A stretch of 64,000 bases of DNA from NCBI GenBank assembly GCA_032719365.1, contig CM064873.1:10326501-10390500 (forward strand), given 5' to 3'. The translations under genes and the position numbers were made by a program. Source of the stretch: Prinsepia uniflora (lineage: Eukaryota; Streptophyta; Magnoliopsida; Rosales; Rosaceae). Position 1 is the first letter of the stretch; the number at the start of each line of letters is the position of its first letter. This document shows, piece after piece, positions 23,634-36,547 of the stretch. Below the pieces are notes generated by a model that was not told the DNA's origin, searched no databases, and was given only the letters and a program-made list of their open reading frames with translations.

Positions 23634-26305
23634 TGTATAGACAGTGGCTGACACTTAGTTTTAAATTGAAGTTTAAGCACTAAAATGTACAAAATAACTA
23701 AAATTCATGAAGTAAAACACATGAGATTGTATTCACATTCACAAATGTTAGAAAGAAAATACCAACACAAATATTGAATTATAAGTAAAACCGAAACAAT
23801 AACAAGAGTTTAAGTAGAAAAACATGGTTTTTCACAAGGAATCCTAACAACAGGCAGAGCCGTGTGAAGATGGAGGAAGAAATATGAGGAATTCGATCTT
23901 AAAAACTTTTGAATTGTCTTAAAATTATCTAGTCATAGGTTTTTCTTAAAGAAAACATAAAAATGTAAATGAAGAGAAGTTTAAGAAATTCTAAGAACAA
24001 AATAAGGAAAATCAAACTAAGATAACTAATTAAAAGAAGTTACAAATGGTCCTAAAATAAATCTACAAAATAAAAAGAAGAAGAACTAAAAGAAGAGAGA
24101 AAATTGAACTAATAAAAGGGGAAAATGAGACTAAAATTGGGACCCGTAACAAATGAAATGACCTCTCTATTTATAAAGGGAGTGCCAAAATTCAAATAAT
24201 AAAATACAAAAATAAAATATGAAAATGAAATGATGAACAATGATGATTAGTGATGATATTAGGGATGGTTTGGGACTGAAATTGCAGGAAAATCAGGGAA
24301 AGTGGAGCAGTTGAGCAGCATGGCATGGGTCTTTGGATTTCGGGTGAGGGACTGCAGAAAATGCAGTCTGAATTTCAACATGAAGCTGCGCAGAGGAGCA
24401 GGTGGAATCGGTAGGCTTCACTTGAGGAAGGCACGTGGAAGTCGCGCAATTGGCGCTGACATGATGAAGAGCTGTTCAGCACACGTGCATTGAACAAGGG
24501 AAACGAAAATCGGTGGACGCGCTCCGAAGCAATCTTTGGGTTGCGAAGGGTTTGTGGGCTTCGCGAATGTCTAGGCCGCGATTTGGGTTTCTTGGGTCGT
24601 GGGCTTGGTGCATGGATTGGGCTTTGCTCGACTTGGATCAATTGGATTTGGGTTGGTTTTTTGGGCCTGCAAATGTATTTTCAATTTAAAAATTAATTTA
24701 TATAATTCCACCGAATTTTGTCCATAATTTCTTCGTTCGAATTCCGATCGGGACGATTTTTTTGTCAAAACGCTCAAAATTCCAAGATTTATTTATTTCT
24801 ACAAAAATCCCACAAAATATATTATTTTTTCCAATTGTTTATTATTTTAATAATAAAAGACAAGTATAAAGAGTATAAAATAATATAAAATAATGCTTAA
24901 TTGAAGATCTATTAATACACATCGCCAACTTTAAGCCACAAGTACCACAAATTACCCATACACATCGCCACACGTGCCACAAGTATAAATGGTATGAAAT
25001 AATAATAAAAGACAAGTATAAAAGGTATAGAATAATATAAACTAATGCTTAATTGAAGACCTATCTATATATACTCTCTTGTCAAACCCCAAACAACACA
25101 TATTTTACGTACTCTTGGTTTAAAAAAATCGAGTATATATAATATAAAAGTTTAATTATAAAAGTGTTTTAAATTTAATTATAACATAGGGGTTAGAATG
25201 CTGATTATACATTATATAATAAGATGACAATAAAAATGTATGACTAAAAAATAGTGGAAAAAAGACCTTAGAGTAAATAGTTGTCTTATTCCAATTTTTA
25301 AGTAAAGTAAAATTTTGTTAAAGATTAATTAGTAATTTTTAATCTTTTTTATCGATCCATATTATAATTAAGGCATAAATATATATACTCGAAATGTCAA
25401 GAAATTGATGGAATATGGAAAATATAATAAACAAAGGAATTTCTAAGGAATCTATTTTGGTAAATTTTTTTAGCATCCATCTCTATCAATAATATCGTTA
25501 TACGACGGATTTGTTCTCCATTGAGTTGAGTGGTTGACCGTTTTAAGATTATGGAATTAGCTTAGCTATAGCTGTCCTGTCCAATTACATCAAGATTTAT
25601 TAATGATCCAATTGTTATTGGATGTGAACTGCACATATAATTATATATAGAATTTTCGGCAAATTTTTATTTCCCTAATTAGTCAGCAAATTAAGGAAAC
25701 AAAATGCAAGATTAATGATGGAGATGGTGAGATGTTTATTTCATCATTAATATTGATTCGTCTCTCCCGAGCTCGTGCATGCAATTGATTATTTTCTACG
25801 TCAAATTAGAAAATTAGTGCATGTATCTTAACTAATTAATTAGGGTTATAATAAATCGACTTCATACATGTACGTTCTAATCTTTTTTGAGTCTACCAAT
25901 TAGCTTGAGACTTGTGAGTTCTCTTTAATATCATATCTTTCTTTTTTTTTTCTCTTTTCCAAAAAAGTAAAATTGAGAAGGTTTTTTTTAATTTTAAATT
26001 TTTTTTTTATACTTTCAATGATGCATGCCAACGTCTTCTAATAAAGTCAAGATAAATATAGTCAATTGCTTTTTCATGTACATCTAAAGTTTCGGCCAAT
26101 TATAAATGACTTGTTAAGAATATTTAATGCTTTGTGGGCAATTCCTCCTTTCATCTAAGATTTTCATATAGGAAATTTAAAAGAACTACCCGATAACAAC
26201 TAGCGCTATATGCTCTTCCGGTAATCTCTTCACTAGTAAGTGATCGAGATGTTTTTAATAAAATTGTGATTGAAGAAAGAAAGGGAGGTATTAAAGAATG
26301 AAAAA
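23634..26305. other. AT-rich repeat-like spacer
   Basis: No coding domain is recognised. The segment has A-rich, low-complexity stretches and words shared with 20400-20470 (CGCCACACGTG, TTACCCATACA), which recur at about 24945-24985. It may therefore be the remainder of the element whose primer site lies near 20388. Short open frames here are not supported as genes. Confidence 0.4.
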
Positions 26306-28534
26306 CTAGGAGTCATATATCAGCTCGGTAAGCATTGGAAGGAACATGAGCAAGCTGAAAAACCTTGCTTTGAACACGTTCATGGATAAAATGAACATTG
26401 ATCTCCACATACTTGGTACGACCATGAAACACAGGATTATGAGCAAGTTGGATAGCAGACATACTGTCACACCAGCTGAGAGGTCTGCGAGAAATAGAGA
26501 GATGCAAATCATTAAGTAAGAAGGTGATCCAATGAAGCTCACAAGCAGTGGTAGCAAGGACCCGATCTTCAGCCTCTGCAAATGAGCGGGACATAGTAGT
26601 CTGCTTCTTGGCACCCCAGGAAATGAGATTACAAACAAGGAAGATAACATGACAATAAGTAGATCGACGAGTGTTGGGGTCACCTCCCCAATCTGCATAA
26701 GAGAAGGCCTGAAGATGAAAAAGACCAGGGGTGCAGTGTAAGCCAAAATCAAGGGTGCCACAAATGTAATGAAGGATGCGTTTGACAGCTACCATATGAA
26801 CATCGGTAAGGGCATGCATAAATTGACACACGGTGTTAACAACAAAGGCAATATCAAGACAACTGAAAGTCAGGTATTGAAGGGCACCAACCACAATGCG
26901 ATAGAAAGAGGGATCAACTAGAGAAGTACCATTATGAATCAGTAACTTAGAGTTCGGCACAAGTGGAGTGGACATAGGACTACACTGTGACATACCAACA
27001 CGAGACAAAAGATCAAAGGCATACTTCTCCTGATTGAGGAACAAGTCCTGATCGGGATAGAAAACTTGAAGACCAAGAAACTAGGAGAAAGGTCCAAGAT
27101 CTTTCATATCAAATTCACGATCGAGAGCAGTGACCAAATGTGTCATGGCAGCAGGACGATTTCTAGTGACAATAATATCACCAACATAGAGAAGCACTAT
27201 GAGCAAGATGAAGTTACGATGAAGTACAAACAAGGCAGAATCAGAAGCAGATTGCACGAAACCAAGTTGGAGCATATAAGCAGTAAAACGAGAATTCCAG
27301 ACATGAGGGGCATGTTTCAAACCATAGAGAGACTTGGCCAGCTTGCACACAAAATGAAGAGATGAAGGACTAACAAAGCATGCAAGCTAATCCATATAAA
27401 CCTCCTTGTGAAGAAAACCGTGAAGAAAGGCATTCTTAACACCGAGTTGACGAAAGATCCATTTAAATTGAGCAGCTAAGGCGAGAACCAAGCGAACTGT
27501 TGTGTGTTTGACAACAGGGCTGAAATTCTCCCCATAAACCACACCAGCTTCCTAAAGATAGCCCTTTGCAACAAAGCGTGCCTTATGACGGGCCACAGAA
27601 CCATTTGCATGATGCTTAATCCTAAACACCCACTTATACTCAATGCCACTTTGATCAACAGGTAAAGGAACGAGAGTCTAAGTGTTCTGATGATGCAGGT
27701 CTCAATTTCATCTCACATGGCCTGGTGCCATTTTGGGACCTGAAGAGCTTGCTTGTAATTCACTGGTTCAATAAGAGGGCTCACAGGAGAATATGAGCTG
27801 TGACAAGCAAGAAACCTATGTCGTTTCGGCTTAAAGATCCCATTTTTGGATCGAGTGACCATGACATGAGTGGAAGGAGCCATATGAGGATCTGAGGACA
27901 TAAAGGAGCAAGGGAGGTCGACAACAAGATCAAGGGATGAAGTGGAAGCTGAAGGAGGAGCAACATGTGATGGTGGAACATCAGAGGAACTAGAAACTGA
28001 AGTAGTGCCAAAACCAGAAGCCTGAATTGAGGAGGAGTCAGAAAAAGGCACAAGAGCATGTGGTAAGGGATCCTGAGCAAGAGGAGGCGATGTTGACGGA
28101 GAAAATGTGGCACAAGGTGCCAAGCTGCCAATCATATTAAATAGATGAGATAATAGTGCACAACTAGATTAGTTCAGTGGTCGCGAGGAAGAAACAGCGG
28201 AAACATTATGAAAAGGAAAAACAGTCTCATCATACACTACACGGCGAAAGATAAAACTTTTTTTACTAGGAATATGAAAGCACAAATTTCCCTTATAATC
28301 GAGGGTGTAACCAACGAAAAACACACTGGGAGGTTCGAGGTTCAAGTTTGTGTTGTGTATACAGAAAAAGATAGGGGTAGCAAGTATAGCCAAAAACCTT
28401 TAGGTTTTGAATGAGAGAGAGATGCCCAAACAAGGCAAGATAAGGAGATTTCATGTCCAGAATAGAAGTTGGTATACGATTTATAAGATAATTGGCAGTT
28501 GAGCAAGCATGAAACCAAAAGGTTAATGTCATGG
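26306..28534 (-). pseudogene. Degenerate Ty1/Copia pol (integrase to RNase H)
   Basis: Minus-strand retrotransposon polyprotein remnant. Reading 28534 to 26306, the order is: integrase end (ACSTANYLINRIP-type block near 28500 and VFVGYTLDYKG near 28320); a Ser/Pro-rich linker with a MVTRSKNGIFKPK motif near 27850; reverse transcriptase, including CKLAKSLYGLKHAPHVW near 27340 and the catalytic-type VGDIIVT near 27180 (the usual second Asp pair is VDDI/VGDI); then RNase H with GALQYLTF, SYADWGGDPNTRRSTY and SAIQLAHNPVFHGRTKYVE. Stops and frameshifts interrupt it, for example a stop after the VYMD motif. No gag or flanking LTR was found, and it stops abruptly at the MULE junction near 28530. It is certainly a dead Copia piece. 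Confidence 0.9.
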
Positions 28535-28738
28535 ACCATTTTTCTGTTTCTTTTCAAACTGCTCATTCAGTGCTAACCCTTTGTAGGGGGCATTAAAATT
28601 TGCATACATGTGTCTGGTACAATGCCTATGTTTTGCTCTTGGAAATAACTGCCCCACAGTCTCAAGTAAACCCTTATGAATATTTGTGATGAAAAGGTAT
28701 CTTTCACTATTTTGAATCTTCAAATCCACTGCCAACTG
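28529..28738 (-). pseudogene. MULE transposase fragment, downstream part
   Basis: Minus-strand piece with the MuDR-type order ITNIHKGLLETV, FPRAKHRHCTRHMYANF and YKGLAL. The H-R-C-R-H-x-Y-A-N-F pattern is the conserved block after the DDE transposase core of plant Mutator-like elements. It is the direct continuation of the fragment at 37598-39000; the two were separated by insertion of LTR C. The reading frame runs straight across the duplicated CCAAC target. The 3' side is cut off at a Copia fragment. Confidence 0.85.
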
Positions 28739-29581
28739 TCAGGACCCGTCCCAATCCCCCCGGGATTAACGAGGGACGCTCCTGATCCCGTCTGACACGA
28801 AGTGTCAAACTAGGGAAAATTTGAACCTTTAGCCCGCAGGCTTCCAGAGTACGCCAGGATCCGGAGGAGGTATGTGATGTCCCGGTCTCTACTACAGTCC
28901 GCACCGTATTCAACCTGAAGGGCATTGAAAACATAAAGATTGTGAGTGGACAAAAATAAAGAGTTTATAAAAACATATTTCATAAAAGGCCTTTATACCC
29001 TTCACTAAAAAGCATGCATGCACAGTAAAACCATTTATCCAATCACATATGTTTAAACAACTATAATCATATGGGCTCCTGCCCAAAACCATTTACAGAA
29101 AACCATAACATAGTAAACATATGTGGGATCTCAGCCCAAATCCATTTATCATCATAAAACACAATTTCGCAAACCAATTGAAATCATATTTATCCATATA
29201 TTTCATATAACCAATCCTGTCACGGTATCTAAAGCTACGCGCGTGCTACCCGGGGTCTCAAAGCCCAAGTCTCCCCAGGGTCCACCCAGGTCAATGTCTG
29301 TAGATCAATGACCCTCTCTAGGGGTTATAATCCATAGCCTTTCTGAGAGTAAGGAACCCAACGGGGGTGACTCCACTCAGTCAGTGCTCTGTGATTACTC
29401 CGGGGTCTACCTAGGCCAACGACCCTCCCTGGAGGAGACAATCCATATAATAATGATGGTATACGAAAACCATCAAGGGTTCATCTCGGTCCCCATAAAC
29501 TGTCATGAACCATAAAAAACCCTTTCAAGAGTCCATGCTGGTTCCCATAAACCGTCATGAACCATAAAAACCATTTATGGG

Positions 29582-32500
29582 TGATAGGACCCACCTCGAA
29601 GGGACCTTGATAACCATGCCCGGTCCTGCTCCTGTCTGGCAAGTCGACTGAAATTCCCAAATTACCCTCAACCCTTGCCAAACAAGGGATAATCATACGT
29701 GTGCCCACTCATGCCTCCACCTCTCGAATAGCCTCGGTCATCGCGCCACGACCTGGAGGGTCAATAAAAACACAAAAGGTGTGAGTGGACGAAAATGAAA
29801 CAGTTTATAAAACAGGTTACAGAAAGACATTTCTACCCTCCACGTAAAACCAATGCATGCATTTCGGAAATCATTTCATAATCCATTTCATTTCCAAATA
29901 AGAAAACCGAGTATGACAATCAAAATCATTTTATTTTTCTCGAATCCCGAGCCTTAGCCCGAAAATCATAACACGGGGCCTCAGCCCTAAAATCATAAAT
30001 CAAATCCAAGTACAGGACATGTAACGACCCGTCCCGGGAGTCGGGATTAGCAAAGTAATTAGTGACGGATTAGCTAAGTTAAGCGGTAGTTAGTTGGTTA
30101 CTTTTGGACTTTTGGTGTAGAATGACGATTTTACCCCTAGAATGGGCAAAATGTTGACTTTTAGTTTGGGCGGTCAATTGGGCATTTACCGATGACCGTG
30201 ACGTAGTTCGGGGCGTCACGAGTTCGTAGATAGGTGGCACGCCCAATTCCGACATCCGAGGAGGAAGTTATGATGTTTGGAAGGTTGAGGGTATTTTCGT
30301 AATTTAATTAAAAAGAGGGAAATTGTTGACTTTTTGTTTGACCCTTAGTTTTCACGCAAACCGAGGACTGTTAGATCGATCTCGACGTCCTGAGTATAAC
30401 GACAGGCGGCATGTGCCGATTGGAGGTCGGACGGTTAAACTACGGGTCTAGGAACTTGAGGGGCAAAATGGCAATTTGTGTAATTAAGGGTAAAATGGTC
30501 ATTGTGATTCCTTGGGATCTGTGCCCAGTGAGTGTGTGACAAGTGGCTGTTCTGGGGAGTTCTCACCACAGAGGAGTGGACATATGTCCTTATCTGAATG
30601 GTGGTAGAACCTTGTGTGTAACCAGGTTTAAATTTGTGCACGGGTTGAACCAAAACGGAAAACAGAGAACAAGGGACGAGGGAACGACTGTGTGGGTGAG
30701 CTTTCAAACATCTCCAAGTGCCTGTGGTGTGTGAAGAAAAGTGAGAATGGAAGATAAGAGGAATCTCGTGGTGACAACGACGGCCCACGACGGTGTGTGA
30801 CGTTGAAGAATTGGGAAAAAGAACCCGTAAGTCCTCTGGTTTGAGTTTCAAATGTGGATGATGAAGTGAAGGGTTAGAAGCCTAATTGAGGACTAAACCA
30901 TGACTCTGAGGTGTCTGGAACTTGAGTGGACGCGAATGGGTGGCTCGCCGTGGACGGTGGCCGGCGAGCCCGACACGGTAAGATTTGGGTTCAAGATCGA
31001 TTATGGATTTTTACTCTTTGATGATGATTATTAATGACTCAACCGTGATGTGGGAAGGGAAACAAGTCGTTTGGGACGAACTTGGAGGCTGGAGGAAGCC
31101 GGAAAAACCATGGACGTCGAGGTTACAGAGTGCGGGTTGAACTTTTGAACAGGAAGGTATGATCTCGTGGTTTTTGTTACAAATTGATTAGGTTAGTAGA
31201 TTAAGAGGAGAAGGACGAAACTAATGGACTAATCAAGTTTTAAAACGGATTAAAAATGGGACAAAACCGCGAATGCCGATTTAGACCGGTCGACCATTGT
31301 TGAAGACGATGAACAGTGACTGGCGCGTGAGGCCCACTCGCAGTCACTTCAGGCGACGCGTGTGGGCACGTGGCATGCCTTTTGAGGAAGGTTTCAACAC
31401 GACTTTTAAAGTATTCGATGTAACAAACATTTTGGCGCTAGTTTCGAGTCAATCGGATATCTGCTCGATATGTTTTGGGATGTCCGAAGGTTTTAGGGCT
31501 CGGTTAAAAATAATTAAAATATGGGAAAATTATGGGGCTTGAGTATGACCTTTGTGAAGTAGTTAGTGACCTCGTTATGGGATTTGGACAGGTTTGGGAA
31601 AGCCGAGGATAGCAGAATGGCCGGGAACGGTCTAAGTGCGCGTGTATCAAGGCGACGTCGGAATGGTCTGTGAGTGGACTTTGCTTTCTAACTCTTAATG
31701 CATGCATATATGTTTTTATATGATTTCTATACTTGATTCTATGATTTTATTTGAGATATTTGACGGAAGTTCATGTTGTACGATATTTCGAACGATTTTG
31801 TGATTTGATCATGGTTTTAATGGTTTGATTTTGGGATTTGAAATGTGATTTTATTTCAAGGATTTGAAATGGATTTCAGAAAGGTGCTTTCGGGCTTGGA
31901 GCCCTGTTCTTGTGATTTCGAATTTGGTTTTGAGGTTTGAAAAGGAAGTCTGGATTTGGGTCCGGGACAGTGGTTCCGGATGCCGGCTTATGGAATCATT
32001 GTTGCGAATTCGACTGTGGATTTTCTGTGGTTTTCACTGATTGAATGGAAAAATGGTTTTGGGTTTAAAGACCCGGAAAAAGAGAAAAACCCACTGGATC
32101 TGGTTTTGAGTTTAAAGACTCGGATTAATTGACGGGGGGAGGGCCCTGGATTGATACGTTTTGAGTTTAAAGGCTCGGTATGTGTTTTGAGTTTAAAGAC
32201 TCGAATATGATACCCCCCGAGGCATGTGATTGTGTTTTGAGTTTAAAGACTCGGATATCCCGGGAAAGCCTAGCTATTTGCGCATGGTTTTGAGTTTAAA
32301 GACTCGGGCGCACTTGAGATCCAGTAACTTGTATGATTGATATTTTCACTGGGTTTTCACTGGTTTTCTGATGTTTTGGGCAGTGGCCCGGATGAAGTGG
32401 ATTTGACGAGTTTTGGGACTGAGTTCCTGGATTTGAGATTGATTTGCGATTTGAGGCTGAGGCCTAGTTTTGAATGGCGGATTTGACTTAGGTTTCTAAA

Positions 32501-35500
32501 TGGTTTCCAATGATGGTTTTTGAGATGAGTGGTTTCTTGACTTGGATTTGATATGCATGCATTGGTTTTTACCTGGAGGGTAAAAATGCACTTGTTTTAT
32601 TGAACTGTTTTCTAAAGTATACTTTATTTTTGTCTACTCACAGTCTTTTCGTGTTTTCGATACCCTCTAGGTTGTTGCGGCACGGGCTGTTGATCGAGAG
32701 AGATGAAGACATCACACCCGTGATCCACAGTAGTGCGGCATACTCTAGGAAGACCGGTTACTTTCGGATGGTTGGATCGAGAATCCCTTATCCGACTTAC
32801 GTGTCACATGAAGGTTGGACGACAGTTTAGCCTTCATGTCATGCGTAAGTTATACGGGATCGGGATTTAGCCCTTAATCCCAGGGGATTAGGGGTGGGTC
32901 CTAACATGACATAACCCAAAAATCCATCAAGCCATATAACCCGGGCCACCGCCCAACACATCCGAAAACATCAGAAATCCACATTAAATTACAAGTCAAT
33001 TAGTTTACTAGATATCAATTACCGAGTCTTTAAACTCACATATATCACGCCTTCTCGGGATATCAACGAGTCTTTAAACTCAAAACACAATCAATAGGCC
33101 TCTGGGGATATCACGATAACCGAGTCTTTAAACTCAAAACATATCAATCAAGGGCCCTCCCCCGTCATCAATCAACCGGGTCTTTAAACCCAAAACATGA
33201 TCCAGCAATAGTACCGGGTCTTTAAACCCAAAACATATCCAAAATTCATCGGAATTCAAATTCCAAAGTCAAAGTCAAATCCGACATCATGTCTTATCGA
33301 AATGGAACTCATGTCCGAACTTCATATTCAAATCTCAAATCATATCCACCATCCATTTCCAAATCCGAATTCGGAACCATTATTCTGTAAACTAGCATCC
33401 GGAATAACCATTACGCACCCAAATCCGGAAATCCACTTTCAAGTTTCCGAAACCCGAAATCGCGTTCATCAAAATTACTTTTATGCCCTGGGAATCAAGC
33501 CCGAAATCTCCTTTTCCAAATTCCTTTTAACTCTTTGAAATCAAATCATGTTTCAAATCCCAAAGTCAAAGCATCAAATCACAATATACTCGAAATCTCG
33601 TAAAATGCGCAAATCCGTAATAATCTCGAAATACGTGCCAAAATCTTAAATCATACTCACAATCACAATCAAAACATCCTCAAAACATGATACGCACAAA
33701 TTATATAAAATCGTTCATCAAACCATCATCAAAGCATAGGAGAAACCATAGTCTCGAAATACGTGCAATTACGTATTGCACATTGAAATACGTATAAATA
33801 TGGAAATCGTAATTACCATAAGTCATAATCATAATCATAGAAATCATAGAAACAGTTATGCATGCATTAAATTTTAGAAAGCAAAGTTCACTCACACACC
33901 GTCCATATCGCTCGCTTTTAGAGCTGCACACTTTTCCGTAATTTTCGACATTTTCCAGGAATCTCGAATCCTGTCCGAAATCATTCTTCAGGGTCACTAA
34001 GGACTCAAATAACATCATACTAATTTCTCATAATTTTTCGGGAATTAATTATTAATTAAAAACGTAACATAAACCTTCGGACCCTCGAAACAATATCGAA
34101 ACGGTGTCCGATTAACTCGAAATCAACGCCAAAATGTTCGTTACATTGCATAGGACAAAATTCGTGTTGAACTCACCTCAAAAATCGAGCCCACGCGCCC
34201 TCACGCGTCGCCGTGAGTGGCTGCGCGTGAAACTCACGCGTCAGCTACAGTGCAAGCACTATTCATCGTTCTCACCCGGCTAACTGTGAAACGGGTCCGG
34301 TTTGCCCGCAAAGTGACCCGACTGAATCTCCCTTAATTCCTGCTTGATTTATACAATTCAACTGTCCATTAGCCTCGTTATGGATCTAATTAAGGTTCAG
34401 TGAAATCAAATACATCTAAACTTACCTCAAGCCATCAATTCGAGCTCAAGTTTCTGATGAACGTCTGAACATTGTTCCTGCATCAAAGTTCCTCGATCCT
34501 CATCGTTTTTCTTCAATTGATCCAGCCAAAAGCTTCGTAAGATCATCAAAAACTTGTTTTAAATCTCAATTGCATCGTCCAACGCCTCTAATTATGCGAC
34601 TCAATCCTTCGAATTTCCAAGCTTCGCCATGTCTGTTCTTAGCTCAACGGGCTTCGAACCTTTCACTTCTTGATTTGGATCGACTAATAAAGGTCTCAGA
34701 AGGCATAATCTGACCTTAATTCGACTTGGGCTGGTCTAAAACTGAAAATTCGAATTTAAATTTATCCAAAAATGGTTTCGGGTTTCTCTGTGTAATTTCA
34801 CTCAGCTCCTCGTTTTTCCTCTCTAGTTTAGTCTCTTAATCCTCCATTTTCCCTTTCCGAATTGTTCTTTTCTCTCAAGAGATCGCTGGGGAGGTCGATC
34901 AAGCTCAATGGTGGTCTGGTGTCTGTTTTTCATTTCAAGACCACCACCCAGTTTCAAGTCCCAATTCAACCACACTCACACACTGAACAGGATCAGCGTG
35001 CTCTCCCTCTGTCTCTATTCCCTCACTCAATTGCATAAACAATTCAAAAGCAACGGTGCTCCATTTCCCAAACCTCACTCGTGCACATACTCACGCCCAA
35101 AAGCCATAATCTATTCTGAGGATTGTTCTCTCTCTCTTAGTGAAATTACTATTTTTCCTTTTTCCCTATAAGTTACCAAAATGCCCTCCGTGTTCCTAGG
35201 CCCGTAAGTTTATCGTCCGAACTCCGATCGACCCGTGCCGCCTGTTTACGGACTCAGCGTCTCGAGACCTTCCTAACGGTCTTTGAATTTTGTGAAAAGT
35301 CTAGGTCGCTTGAAAAGTCAACAAATTGCCCCTTTTTAACCAAATTACCGAATTACCCTTGAACTTCCGAACATCATAACTTTCTCCTCGAATGTTGGAA
35401 TCGGACGTGCCACCTATCTATGAACTCGTGACGTCCTGAACTACATCACAGTTATCGGTCAAAGTCCGTTTGACCGCTCTAACCAAAAGTCAACTGTTCG

Positions 35501-35577
35501 CCCAATTCTAGGGGCAAAATCGTCATTTTCTTCAACTTTTCCCAAATTTGCCTTTTTTGAATATCTGGGTCGTTACA
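29582..35577 (-). mobile_element. Large LTR-like element E, nested in C
   Basis: It begins TGATAGGACCC and ends GGGTCGTTACA on the plus strand, flanked by perfect ATGGG duplications (29577-29581 and 35578-35582). With element D removed it is about 3.1 kb. The central module lies between TGTGAGTGGAC (29780-29790) and GTTCACTCACA (33886-33896). Five GAGTCTTTAAACTC or GGGTCTTTAAACCC palindromes lie at about 33025-33230. The 5'-side promoter-like half, at 34900-35570 on the minus strand, contains two diverged copies of a ~170-bp unit with AGTCAA boxes. No coding sequence was found. Confidence 0.8.
30020..32906 (+). mobile_element. Large LTR-like element D, nested in E
   Basis: 2887-bp plus-oriented element, TGTAACGACCCG to GGGTCCTAACA. 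The flanks GGACA (30015-30019) and TGACA (32907-32911) differ at one base. The central module is framed by TGTGAGTGGAC (31669-31679) and GTCTACTCACA (32632-32642), and has six TTTAAA-centred palindromes at about 32059-32310. Two tandem diverged ~170-bp units (about 30140-30290 and 30320-30480) share GTTGACTTTT, a GACGTC-like word and ACAGGCGGCA-type words. It is the youngest of this nest by position. Confidence 0.78.
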
Positions 35578-36519
35578 ATGGGCCCCTGACTCGAAATCAC
35601 AATCTTATACATAACTGGGCCCTAAGCCCGAATCCACATACAAACGGGGCCTCCGGCCCGAATCGTAAACCAACTGGGCCTCGTGCCCGATTCCGTAAAC
35701 CAGGTGGGCCTCGTGCCTGATATCGAAAACCAAATGGGCTTTGTGCTCGATACGTAAATCAACTAGGCTCCGAGCACGATTCGTAAACCAACTGGGCCTT
35801 GAGCCCGATATGTAAATCAACTGGGCTTTCGGCCCGATGCCTTGTTAAATCAAATGGACATCAAGTCCAAGAGTTCGTAAATCAAATGGGTCTCTTGCCC
35901 GGTCCATATTTCCAAATCCGAAATCGATTTGAAAACCAATCGGGCATCTGGCCCGAAAACGTAACTAAATAGACTTTGAGTCTGAGGGTTTCCAAAACAA
36001 ATGGTTCTTGAACCCGAGTTTACCTTTTCAAATCCAAAACCATTTCATGAAATCATTTCCAAAACTATAAGTACGAAAAATCAGTGTAAAATCGAAAATC
36101 TCGATTTACGCGCAAGCACGTAAATTTCCTCGAAATGCGTGAAACCATATAAACCACAATCATCCAAATCATCATCATAGAATCATAACTATAAACCATA
36201 TAAAACATTTATGCATGCATCACAGTTTAGAAATCAAGGTACACTCACAGACCGTCCTAAGCTACCGCCTCGGTTTGCGTGCCGTAAGCCTCACCAGGCT
36301 AATTATCATTACCGGGACTCCCAAACATTATTAACTACCTTATTAACTTCTCATTGAAGCCCCGTAATTTTCCCAATTTTTTAACTGTTTTAAAACACGA
36401 TACCCAAATTATCGAGACGGTGTCCGATCGATAAGAAACCAGTCCCAAAATGTTCGTTACATCGAATAGAGTGTTTCACATGTTGAACACTTCCCTATAA
36501 GACCCACCACGCACCCTCA

Positions 36520-36547
36520 CCCCCCCCCCCCCCCCCCCCCCCCCCCC
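36520..36547. repeat. Poly-C tract of 28 bases
   Basis: A run of 28 C lies inside element C, exactly where sister copies carry the GC-rich CACGCGCC..GCGTGA cluster. It may be a true slippage expansion of that cluster or a sequencing or assembly artefact. Confidence 0.85.

Noticed and set aside
27066..27365. 99-residue plus-strand open frame
   Set aside because: Antisense to the Copia reverse transcriptase; no domain of its own.
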